Of a DNA stretch of 64,000 nucleotides, positions 56,369-64,000 are shown piece after piece. Numbering within the stretch: the stretch's first letter is position 1; every line of letters starts with the position of its first letter. Below the pieces are notes generated by a model, which saw nothing but the letters and a program-made list of their open reading frames with translations, was not told the origin of the DNA and searched no databases. The position numbers were made by a program, and so were the translations under genes. The stretch comes from Cristatella mucedo (taxonomy: Eukaryota; Bryozoa; Phylactolaemata; Cristatellidae). Location: the NCBI GenBank assembly GCA_009760855.2, contig WPIO01000015.1:6228501-6292500 (forward strand). Reading direction: 5' to 3'.

Positions 56369-57220
56369 TTAAAGTTCAAGAATTTCTATAACAACTGTAA
56401 TTTCTTGAGAATTAAAATCTAACACATTCAAATTCTGATCAGTTACAGTAATTTCTATATTAGAAATAGAATCACTTGCTGCATTATGATATTCAATAGT
56501 AGGTGGTTCATATATCATTCTTTCCCATGGATAGAAATCATAAGGAAAACTTTTTAATACTTATGTTTCTATTTCATTTATAAAACTTGACCCACTAGCA
56601 ACTAAATTACAACTTACAAGTACTGTATTTAAATTTGACATATTGATTTCTCCTTCAGATGCAAACTTTGTATTAGGTGTACAAACAACAGGAGTAACAC
56701 CGGGATACATTTCTGAAAACTTTGGATCAGTTGTATAAGCAGCACTTGTAAAACCAAGTATACTTGCAATACTAGACTTACTAGCAATGAATGTCCAACC
56801 AACTGGCATAGTAATTAATGAATTAGCAGTAGAACTATCATAAGTAAGAATAAATTTATCAGTTGTAGATGATTGAATAACTGAATTAGTATTTATATCT
56901 GGAACACCAATATTTAAATCATCTGTAATTGCAGTATAAATTCCAGGTTTGATTGTTACTGTTTGTTCTGAACCACCTGCTATTCTCTAAACATTATTAG
57001 ATTCAGTTATATTTTTTATAGTGTTTGTTCCACTGAACTTCTTAAAACAAATCTTAAAGTTTTTACCTCTTAATAATATTGGTGTATTAATCTTAGCTTT
57101 AATAGGATTAGTAGTACCAGTTATATTAAAAACAAATCCTACCTTTCCTGCTTGACTAGATCTCCTAATTCTTTCAAGATTGTTTAATATTTCACTAGCA
57201 ATTTTTATCAAGTCACTCAT
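56369..57220 (-). pseudogene. Penton/minor-capsid-like protein 1
   Basis: 284 codons in one frame with in-frame TAG at 56987 and TAA at 56561. Visible landmarks are TVTIKPGIYTAITDDLNI (mid), FTSAAYTTDPKFSEMYPG, VLKSFPYDFYPWERMIYEPP and C-terminal IEITVTDQNLNVLDFNSQEI, the pattern seen at the end of Polinton penton proteins. An ideal ATATATAGAAATG start motif is present. It overlaps no neighbour and lies 8 bp before the next gene's start. Confidence 0.6.
56504..56719. repeat. Duplicated segment, copy 2 (source)
   Basis: Native context in the penton-like gene; see copy 1 at 54251-54467. The in-frame TAA is present in both copies. Confidence 0.9.
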
Positions 57221-57231
57221 TTCTATATATT
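57218..57231 (-). promoter_or_regulatory. TATATAGAAATG start motif
   Basis: Clearest example of the start-codon motif. The TAG inside it also serves as the stop codon of the upstream gene (57223-57225). Confidence 0.55.
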
Positions 57232-58252
57232 ATATAAAAGATTGTTTATTTTTGCAACGTATTTATATGGAGTTTTTCTAGATGTAGCAAGATAGTCAAC
57301 AGCAGAACTGATTGAACTTATTACACCTCTATTTCCAGCAGCAAGTTTACGAAGCCATAAATCAAGTTTATCAAGTACTTCTTTTTCACTTTTCACAATC
57401 AAATCTCTATTCCTTTACTTGAATAATTAAGATAACTATAAATTAAATTTTCTGCAGGTTTTCTTGAATCCAAAGCTCTCAATTGTGAAAGGAGAAATCA
57501 AGTATCAGAGTCAAATAATTCTTTATTATCTACTCTCATATTTTCTATAGCACTTCTTACATTATTAGATACTGATCCTCTAGTTTTAATTTTATCAAGA
57601 AGATATTGTTTCTTTTCTTTTAGAACATCTGTTTCAGACTGAACAACTGATTCAGATTGAACAACTGGTTCTTGAACAACTGGTTCTTGAACAACTTTTG
57701 CTTTTTTAACTCTCTTTCTAGGTTTCTTACCAGTTAAAGGATTAACATTAAGATGCTCTGCAATTCCTTTTTGAAGTGTATCAATTGCTTCTCTCACCTC
57801 TGGATTAGCAGAACATGTCTTAGCTTGATTTGCAATGGTCACCGCTTTTTTAGGTTTTCCTTCAGCAATAGCTTCAAACCCTTTTTTTTTACTTTATTAG
57901 AAATATCTACAGGTGCTTTAATTGCTCTTTGTGTTTGCCCTAATAATTGTTTAGCTTCTTCTTTTTGTTCCATTTGAACTGCATGTGATGGTCTAACTTT
58001 CTTTAGTTTATCAATAACAATATTACAAGAGTTATCAGGTGATTTCTCTGACGCACGTTCATTTAGTTCATGTTCAACTCTATCTCTTGCTTGCATTTCT
58101 GCTTCAATTCTTTATATCTCCTGAGCATTATCAAGTATACCAGCAACACGTAAACTTTCTAAATTAGTAAGTTTATTCTCTAAATCTAATGCTTCTTGAA
58201 CACTTCCTCTGTAAGGCTTGTTTTTACTTGCGTATATTTTACCATTTATCAT
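57223..58252 (-). pseudogene. Unidentified viral gene, several breaks
   Basis: From ATG 58252 one frame (MINGKIYASKNKPYRGSVQE) runs into an in-frame TAA near 58110, continues to an A-run shift at about 57885, then a 115-codon part (57842-57498) with VVQEP/VVQSE repeats, a TGA at 57498, another shift near 57410, and ends at 57223. Charged, helix-rich composition. No family recognised. Preceded by TATATAGGAGTAA. Position next to ATPase and pentons suggests a structural protein. Confidence 0.5.
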
Positions 58253-58258
58253 TTACTC

Positions 58259-58929
58259 CTATATACAATTACAAATAGTTATTAATTGTTTACCTGTACT
58301 ATCTACAGACCAAAATCTTCCTTCTGATTCTGTTTTAGTTAGATCAATAACACAATAACTAAATCTATTTCTGGTGCAAGAGTTTACCCATTCTTTAAAC
58401 ATTTTCTTATCTATATCACCAACGTATCACGAATGAATTCTATATCAGTATTATTTTGTTTAAAGATTAGGATCATATTGATATTGTTTCCTATTTCTCT
58501 TTTAGGAATATTAGTAAATCCTTGAGCAAGATAAAATATATTCAATCCTTTATGCCTACCTCTAGTATAATAATCTAATATCTTAGATTGATCTTCAGTC
58601 ATTAAATCATCTAATACAACAACATTCTTACAATTCCTGTATGAATCAACTTCAGGCATATTAACAATTCCATTAACCCAAAAGTAAGCAGGTTTATCTT
58701 TTGTCATTGACATAAGACCATGATATAACTTTTGATCTAAACTTGAAGCAATGATTGTACATGTATCATAATTGTGCATTCCATAAAATTTCCAATGCAT
58801 TACTAACTGTGATTTACCCGTTCCACTTGGTCCAAGCACTAATGCTCTAATAGGAGCTTTAGGTAATGGTTCTTTATGTCCAGTATCTATATCTTGTCCA
58901 AAGTTGAAAGCTCTAACTTGCAAAGACAT
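58259..58929 (-). pseudogene. Packaging ATPase (A32/FtsK-HerA type)
   Basis: DNA-packaging motor protein of Polinton-type viruses. From MSLQVRAFNF at 58929: Walker A GPSGTGKS at residues 33-40, Walker B VVVLDDLM at 103-110, and the downstream GRHKGLNIFYLAQGF with a sensor Gln at 136. The frame ends at 58411, but the C-terminal region continues in the next frame to TAG 58259-58261, so there is one frameshift near 58420. The start codon is 21 bp from the divergent Zn-ribbon ATG at 58951, with ACATAGAAAAA before it. Confidence 0.85.
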
Positions 58930-58950
58930 TTTTTCTATGTTATAATAGAT
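58930..58950. promoter_or_regulatory. 21-bp divergent start region
   Basis: Separates the ATPase ATG (minus) from the Zn-ribbon ATG (plus). It holds a TATAG-like motif for each direction (TATAATAGAT plus, ACATAGAAAAA minus), so any promoter must be very compact. Confidence 0.5.
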
Positions 58951-59413
58951 ATGGAAATTTTTTGTTTGAAGTGTAAAAAACAAACTGATACAATCCATGA
59001 ACAATATGTGGAAGTAGATTCAACTAAAGGAATGAGAGGAATGCTTAAAGGTGTTTGTACTATTTGTGACAGTAAGAAGTCAAAGTTTGTTAAGTTACGA
59101 ACTGGTACAGGTGGTCTATCTCATGGTAAAAGATTAGGAACAGGTGGTCTATCTCATGGTAAAAGATTAGGTGCAGGGTCAAAAGGTGCAAGTATATCTG
59201 ATGAATTTGATAGAATGACAGAAAAAAGAGTCTAAAACCTTTACCAGCTATCTTTGCAGGAATATCAAATCAACTTCGTAAAAAATTCTCAGGTAGTGCT
59301 AAGAGATATACTGGTACAGGTGTTGGTGGATGTGCAGATAAAGAACAAATGATTGTAGAACTTAAAAAGACTTTTGACAAACTAAAAAAAAGTAAAATCA
59401 ACACCTTTAACTG
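58951..59413 (+). pseudogene. DUF5679-like Zn-ribbon protein with Gly-rich tail
   Basis: MEIFCLKCKKQT...LKGVCTICDSKKSKF matches the short CxxC-x(n)-CxxC ribbon with the LKGxCxxC signature known from Polintons and other large DNA viruses. After it come two tandem GTGGLSHGKRLG units (33-nt direct repeat at about 59104-59170). The frame ends at 59235 just after an A-run, but the product continues in another frame (FAGISNQLRKKFSG...) to about 59413. Probable frameshift at about 59222. Confidence 0.65.
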
Positions 59414-59774
59414 ATATAGAAATAAGTAATTATATAAGAGAATTAGGTATAAAACACTTTAGAGGTGTGTTTGCAAGAGATGAACCAACAAAAATCATTA
59501 ACAAATGGATGTCTTATTTGCAATACTGGCGATTCACAAAAAGCAATATATCACTGAGTAGCACTTAAAAAAGAAGGAAAACAATGTTTTTAATTTGGTT
59601 CATTCGGTGCACCACCAATACCAGAAGTAATAAATTATTTTGGTGTTATACCAACATTTCAAACATTTAAGCTACAAGAATTCAATCAAACAGATTGTGG
59701 AAGAAGGTGCCTAATCTTCTTAAAATTAATGCAAGAATCAGATTTTGGATCGACAATGGAATTATTAATTTAAT
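59395..59774 (+). pseudogene. Adenain-like cysteine protease
   Basis: Virion maturation protease (adenovirus protease/ULP1-like fold). Visible: RELGIKHFRGVFARDE (the LxxFxGVFxxD start of the family), catalytic His before an in-frame TGA (where the family has Trp), FGSFGAPP (DSFG region, preceded by an in-frame TAA) and the catalytic Cys in QTDCGRRCLIFL. There is one frameshift near 59495. It lies between the Zn-ribbon and the 59803 gene on the same strand. Assignment rests on motif order. Confidence 0.7.
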
Positions 59775-59794
59775 TTAAACATTTTCTTTTCCTT

Positions 59795-59805
59795 GTATAG
59801 AAATG
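59795..59805 (+). promoter_or_regulatory. GTATAGAAATG start motif
   Basis: TTGTATAGAAATG at the start of the 59803 gene. The identical TTGTATAGAAATG recurs at the HNH gene (61149-61160). Confidence 0.55.
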
Positions 59806-60159
59806 GAAAATAAAAAATTCGTAGTACTTGAAAATGCCTCAGTCGTAATTCCTAAAGGAAAACCAGCTCGTGTTCATATTGAAGAGAAAATGAGTAAAGA
59901 TTCTAAACCTTACTTAAATGCATGGATTTATATTACAGAAGATATGAGACCTGTTCTAGAAGATATTGCTAATAGAGCAAGTATGAAGCTTGAGTACAGT
60001 GGATACGATATGTCTAGTCGTTCAACTATTGGTATAAGAATCGCATTTGGTATTAAACAAAGTATATTCTTTGATCAAAAGAATAAGCAAATGAAATTCG
60101 GTAATGTTGCTGAAATAATTCAAAAATTTGGAAATGACTGCAGTTACTGGTATTTTTGA
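59803..60159 (+). CDS. Conserved-looking viral protein of unknown function
   Basis: 118 residues, intact. Mixed alpha/beta sequence (FVVLENASVVIPKGKPARVH, YLNAWIYITEDMRPVLEDIA). No family is recognised. It overlaps the next small frame by 26 bp. Confidence 0.6.
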   Translation: MENKKFVVLENASVVIPKGKPARVHIEEKMSKDSKPYLNAWIYITEDMRPVLEDIANRASMKLEYSGYDMSSRSTIGIRIAFGIKQSIFFDQKNKQMKFGNVAEIIQKFGNDCSYWYF

Positions 60160-60289
60160 TGGAGGTTATGCAACTAAAGATACTTATAATTCAGAAGAAA
60201 GACTTAATATCGGATTGAAACTTGAACAAGTTAAAGTGTATGCTGTAGATAAAAAACAACAAGATATGTTTAATTCCGCTGATTATTAG
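60134..60289 (+). CDS. Small overlapping frame, 51 residues
   Basis: Starts MTAVTGIFDGGYATKDTYN within the end of the 59803 gene (ATG 60134) and ends at TAG 60287-60289. Codon use is like its neighbours. It is either a separate small gene or the C-terminus of the upstream protein after a frameshift. It overlaps the end of the minus-strand PLA2 frame by 4 bp. Confidence 0.45.
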   Translation: MTAVTGIFDGGYATKDTYNSEERLNIGLKLEQVKVYAVDKKQQDMFNSADY

Positions 60290-60840
60290 ACACTAAAAAC
60301 AAAAACACATAAAAACAAAATAAAAATTAGATTATATCTTTTTTTACTTATAGATAACATCTTATCTACAAGAATCTTTGCATAATTAGTTATCTTACTT
60401 ATAATTAATGGATTAATTACTTTATCTTTTAAGAATTTCAATGCAAATGAAATGTCTAGCAAACCACTACCAATATTAAGACCAAGACTAAGTTTAGCCT
60501 TGGCAGCCATAATTGCCGCCACTGTTTTTGCGTCTTCTCTGACGTAAGCAGGCTGTCTTGGATCAAGCGCAATACGTGCTGCAGACTCAGCAAGAACAAG
60601 ATCTGATAAGTTTCGTATTTCTGTTCTTCTTGGCTGTGGATCGGATGATGTCTCTGTATAGGTATGGTCATGTATGAGAGCCCTAGCATCAAGATTATTG
60701 ACTCCAACATAAGACTCGTCCATTCTTTTTTTGAATTGCGTACCTGGGTCGACATAACTATATTTTCCTGTGTTGTTGAAACTTCCACCATCTATATATT
60801 CTGATTTTATTCCTTTTTGGCAATTGTAAATGCATTTCAC
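60286..60840 (-). CDS. Parvovirus-type phospholipase A2 domain protein
   Basis: 184 residues. Calcium-loop-like YVDPGT at 29-34 (the family normally has Gly at position 31), VNNLD at 47-51 and the catalytic HD with Tyr (HDHTY, 57-61) are in the order of the viral PLA2 domain (Y.GPG...N.LD...HD..Y) used by parvovirus VP1 and found in Polinton-like virions to breach endosomes. The C-terminus has a membrane segment (YNLIFILFLCVFVFSV). It overlaps the PX-like gene end in another frame; the two could be one interrupted gene or two overlapping ones. Gly-to-Asp in the Ca loop may reduce activity. Confidence 0.75.
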   Translation of the reverse strand: MKCIYNCQKGIKSEYIDGGSFNNTGKYSYVDPGTQFKKRMDESYVGVNNLDARALIHDHTYTETSSDPQPRRTEIRNLSDLVLAESAARIALDPRQPAYVREDAKTVAAIMAAKAKLSLGLNIGSGLLDISFALKFLKDKVINPLIISKITNYAKILVDKMLSISKKRYNLIFILFLCVFVFSV

Positions 60841-61108
60841 GATTGCCAGTTAATTTATTAATAAAATCTACGATGTCTGAACCAATTTTTCTATTTTGTT
60901 TTAATTGTTTAAGACTTAAATTCAATTGAAATCCGATTCCTTTTGCTTTACTATTTTCTATTTTATTTAGTTTTGTTTGTGTAAGAAGAATAGGAATACT
61001 ACCTGTCAAATCTGAGTGTTTCAAACGAATAGAAATTGATTCTTTTGAACTATGTATTAATTTTAGTTGATTATCAGGTAGAGTTAATTTTGTTTCATGA
61101 TAACTCAT
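60758..61108 (-). CDS. PX-like (adenovirus pX/mu type) virion core protein
   Basis: 116 residues starting MSYHETKLTLPDNQLKLI. The segment SIRLKHSDLTGSIPILLTQT followed by KLNKIENSKAKGIGFQLNLS is typical of the PX-like proteins of Polintons and adintoviruses (IRLxHxDLxG...LTxTQLxKI...Kxxxxx.LxLSxxQL). Last residues after about 90 are out of frame relative to the PLA2 protein. TATATAGAAATG precedes the start. Confidence 0.7.
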   Translation of the reverse strand: MSYHETKLTLPDNQLKLIHSSKESISIRLKHSDLTGSIPILLTQTKLNKIENSKAKGIGFQLNLSLKQLKQNRKIGSDIVDFINKLTGNREMHLQLPKRNKIRIYRWWKFQQHRKI

Positions 61109-61148
61109 TTCTATATATAATAAAATTATTTTAAAGAGATAAAAACAT

Positions 61149-61160
61149 TGTATAGAAATG
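61149..61160 (+). promoter_or_regulatory. GTATAGAAATG start motif
   Basis: Precedes the HNH gene. The PX-like gene's minus-strand TATATAGAAATG lies 40 bp away, so the two genes diverge from a compact shared region. Confidence 0.5.
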
Positions 61161-61739
61161 TCATTGGATGAGGTTTGTACGACTAGAGTTGATCAAGTTT
61201 CTGCATTTAGAGATAGAGTTCTAGAACTTTTGGATTATAATCCATACAGCGGCAAATTCACAAATAAAACAAACCGTGGATCTGCAATATCTGGTGAAGA
61301 ATCTGGAACGATTGATAAAAAAGATTACATGATTATTTGAATTGATGGTAAATATTATAGGGCACATAGAATTGCCTGGTTTATTTGTAAAAATGACATG
61401 CCAATTTTTGAGATAGATCACATTAATTTAGATAAGTTAGATAATATAATTAGTAATTTAAGACCTGCTACACATTCTGAAAATCAAAGGAATAAAGGAA
61501 TGAGAACAGATAACTCTTCAAAATTCATTGGTGTTAGTTATAATAAGAAATGGAATAGATATTAAACATATATTTAAATAGATAATCATAAATATCACTT
61601 GGGACTATAGGATTCTGATGTTGCTGCTGCTGAAGCGAGAGACTTTATGGCAATAAAACTTCATCTAGAATTTGCACGTCTAAACTTTACTTATTGTTTA
61701 GATAATGATAAAAAACTTGTTCGTTTCACTGACTTCTAA
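61158..61739 (+). pseudogene. HNH endonuclease with AP2-like DNA-binding end
   Basis: Homing-endonuclease-type protein. Frame 61158-61340 ends at TGA, but the same frame continues with DGKYYRAHRIAWF, the HNH core EIDHINLDKLDNIISNLRPA, then GVSYNKKWN and HKYHLGL...DVAAAEARDF, the AP2-type layout that follows HNH in phage endonucleases. In-frame stops: TGA 61338-61340, TAA near 61563, TAA near 61575 and TAG near 61608. No frameshift is seen. It ends at TAA 61737-61739, overlapping the stop of the convergent membrane-protein gene. Confidence 0.7.
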
Positions 61740-63331
61740 TTTTTGCATCGTTTCATCATATCAACGAGTAATTTTCTAACTTCTCAATCTATTTCTTCTG
61801 AACTAGCTCCTTGAGCAAACAATATTGGAACGGGTCGTGGCAGACCAGCTGAACTCCTATATCGAAACCTCATACCTTGCTAGTAAGTTCCAGTCTGGCT
61901 TTAGAGCTAATCCCTCGACAAAGTCAGTATTGCTTGGGGTATACAACTACCTACTCAGGAATGCAGACATGGGTAGAGTGTCTCTGCTTGTTTTGCGCGA
62001 TCTTTCGGTAGCTTTTGATACCATCGATCACAAAGTTCGTCTAGAGCGCCTCTCATCTCGCCTGGGCATCACTGGCACTGCTCTGCAGTGGTTCAGGTCC
62101 TATCTCAGTGGGAGACTCCAGAGTATTGACGTGAATGGACGAAGGTCATCTGAAGTACCTCTGAAATATGGAGTACCTCAGGGCTCCGTGCTAGGTCCAG
62201 TTCTTTTCACGGTTTATACTCTGCCTCTTGCTGATGTGATTGCCAAGCACAATCTAGGCTTTCACTTCTATGCGGATGACACTCAGTTGTACCTTTGCTT
62301 TGATCCCTCCCAGCCTTCGAGCACCTCAAATTCTCTCAACTCACTTGCAGCATGCATTGATGACATCCGCAAATGGATGGCAGCAAATTTTCTAAAACTA
62401 AACTATGACAAAACTTACTAGTTATGGGCAAACCCAGTGGGATTCAGAGATTGGAAAGGCTGTCTCTCAAAATTGGCTCTGCCAGCATATCTCCTGTCGA
62501 ATTAGCTCGAAATATAGGTGTCATATTCCAAAGCGACCCCTCGTTAGACGACCATATCAGCACCACGGTCAAATCTGCCTATTTTCAGCTTCATAACATT
62601 GCTAAAATTTGGGCTTGTTTAGATAAGGATACCACGTCCAAGTTGGTCCATGCATTCGTGACATCTCGTCTCGACTTCTGCAACTCACTGCTTACTGGCC
62701 TACCAGCATGTGCGATCAGGCGATTTCAGCTGGTGCGAAACTCCACATCTAGGCTTGTCTGTCGTGAGCTTCGCAGTTGCCACATTACTCCACTTCTTGC
62801 CGACCTGCACTGGCTACCAGTCAAGCAACGGATTGACTTCAAGGTTTTGTCGCTCACTTTTAGATCCTTTCATTCTATGGCTCCAGCCTATCTCTCCGAC
62901 ATACTCCCCCATCATTGTACCACCGCTTTTCGGAATCCAACAGTCTACAAATACCTCGTACAAACCTTAAATCCTTTGGAGACCGTGCATTCAGTTCGTA
63001 TGCTCCCAAAGCCTGGAACTCCCTCCCGACCTGCGTCAGAACATGCCCTGACCTGACCACATTTAAAAGGAACTTGAAAACACAACTATTTTGGACAGCA
63101 TCTAGTGGGTCCCTGTGACTCGTCCTTCACGTGCTTATGCGTGCTGATGCTTTGCATGCTGCCACTAACAACATTTGCATGCTGACCCTGTGCATGTCAC
63201 CCCTAACTATGTTATTCATTTTGTTTGTTTTCCAAGCACGATTTAACTTACCATTTAATTGCATTTCTCTGTGCAGCTAATGTAAAGCGCCTAGAAAGAG
63301 ATTGAGTTCTCTGAGGGCGCTTTATCAAGTA

Positions 63332-63365
<34 letters not shown>

Positions 63366-64000
63366 GCATCAAGCATAGCACTTTCAGCCTTAAAATTGCA
63401 CGACTTTATACCGCCGACATCACACGCTTCAAATTTTTGTATATCTCTTTTTCGTTCTGGTGAGAAATCTACTCCTCCATTCTCTACTAACTGTCTACCA
63501 TACTTTACATAATTCAATCTATTATTTACTTCTGAGTTTTGAACTGTTCCACTAAAATTAATATCTGTTCCCGATTTTAATAATTTTTTAATTTTTCAAG
63601 ATCATTGATAGCATTTCCTAATCGTTCTTCTTGAAGGCTTAAAGCTTCCATTCTTTGTTCATTAGTGTCCATTTTTGGCGGTTTTGCAGTAAACATAGTT
63701 TCATCCACTATCTTTTTTATTAGACTAGCAACAGCAACTGCAATTGAAACGCCTATTCCAACACCACCAATAATGCTAGCAATGCTTGCAATAATTTGTG
63801 CAATGATAAAAGGTAAGAATCGTCCTCTAACTTCTAAGAATTTCTTTGTCCAAGCTTTAGGATCTAATTGAGCAGCAGTCCGTTACTTTTTCTCCAAACA
63901 TATCACTTAAGAATTTACTTGGATCTTTATACCAATCACTATTATCTATTTCTGCTTCTAGTAAAATATCATTCATAAAATATCCTAGTCTTAATCCTTC
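61736..64000 (-). pseudogene. Viral membrane protein gene split by an L2, N-terminus outside window
   Basis: Reading leftward from the right edge: a soluble part (DPSKFLSDMFGEKV), a shift near 63885, a hydrophobic region (FIIAQIIASIASIIGGVGIG and following) at about 63820-63700, a coiled part ending at TAA near 63590 with a shift there, then KYGRQLVENGGVDF and a Cys-containing segment to about 63366. The L2 at 61827-63365 follows, then the C-terminal end (LFAQGASSEEID, a TGA, then VRKLLVDMM) to TAG 61736-61738. Function unknown; it may be a virion membrane-interacting protein. Confidence 0.5.
61827..63365 (+). mobile_element. L2-A LINE inserted in the viral membrane-protein gene
   Basis: 5'-truncated copy starting at the VADQLNSYIET region. 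RT frames 61825-62421 and 62424-63056 are separated by a break after the YADD box. Full 3' UTR, hairpin and (ATT)n tail. The viral frame is recognisable on both sides. Confidence 0.95.

Larger units (their letters stand above)
46139..64000. mobile_element. Polinton/adintovirus-like endogenous virus (relic), right end outside window
   Basis: AT-rich block of closely packed intron-less genes on both strands: integrase, fibre-like, nuclease-like, capsid, penton-like, packaging ATPase, adenain-like protease, PX-like, phospholipase A2, HNH endonuclease, Zn ribbon and membrane proteins. This set is that of Polintons (Mavericks) and the related adintoviruses. The left boundary is set where the L2 RT breaks off, followed by AGTAGATTTAAAATG, which would fit the AG start of Polinton ends. 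Numerous stops, frameshifts and three L2 insertions show it is defective. No DNA polymerase gene is visible. Confidence 0.85.

Noticed and set aside
60456-60791. 111-residue minus frame overlapping the PLA2 gene
   Set aside because: Alternate frame of the PLA2 coding region; the PLA2 frame has the conserved active-site motif.
47442-61740. Alternative genetic code with TAA/TAG as Gln in the viral genes
   Set aside because: TAA and TAG also end intact genes right before the next start motif, TGA is interrupted too, and family comparison places the stops at different residue types. Frameshifts are also present.

Overview
The window looks like a repeat-rich invertebrate metazoan chromosome. The evidence is a long Gly-X-Y collagen frame with apparent splice sites, many L2/CR1-type LINE fragments, tRNA-derived SINEs, long (AG)n/(CT)n tracts and (ATT)n LINE tails. 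The lineage cannot be fixed from the sequence. The background DNA is fairly GC-rich. From about 46.1 kb to the right edge, and again in the first 1.4 kb, it is replaced by AT-rich, intron-less, densely packed viral-type genes.

Layout. 1-1.4 kb: a decayed copy of a fibre-like viral gene. 1.6-8.1 kb: GA tract, a tail-to-tail pair of L2 LINEs and several tRNA-SINE copies. 8.2-13.3 kb (minus): one uninterrupted collagen frame of about 1,700 residues, Thr/Ala-rich (GAT/GAA triplets). An exon-like frame at about 19.04-19.35 kb encodes a membrane segment plus helix and ends in a phase-0 splice donor; it may be the collagen's N-terminus across a 5.7-kb intron. 13.6-24.4 kb: LINE/SINE debris, (AG)n/(CT)n and GGC-rich tracts. 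25.2-27.9 kb: the best-preserved L2, with an 828-aa open frame (endonuclease C-terminus plus full RT), nested in an older L2 family. 28-46 kb: more L2 copies of two families, SINEs and long stretches without recognisable genes.

46.1-64 kb: a degraded Polinton/adintovirus-like endogenous virus whose left edge lies inside an L2. Recognisable parts are a retroviral-type integrase, a Zn-finger protein, a phage-tail-like fibre protein, a possible exonuclease, a probable double-jelly-roll major capsid protein, two penton-like proteins, a coiled-coil protein, an A32/FtsK-like packaging ATPase, a DUF5679-like Zn ribbon, an adenain-like protease, a PX-like core protein, a parvovirus-type phospholipase A2, an HNH/AP2 endonuclease and membrane proteins. 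No protein-primed DNA polymerase is seen, so it is either beyond the right edge or lost. Most viral genes carry in-frame stops or frameshifts, and three L2 copies have inserted, at least two of them splitting genes, so this copy is a relic. Two signals stand out: a TATAGA-type motif fused to the start codon of most viral genes, and a 60-bp-period hairpin array with compensated stem changes at the left edge of the element.
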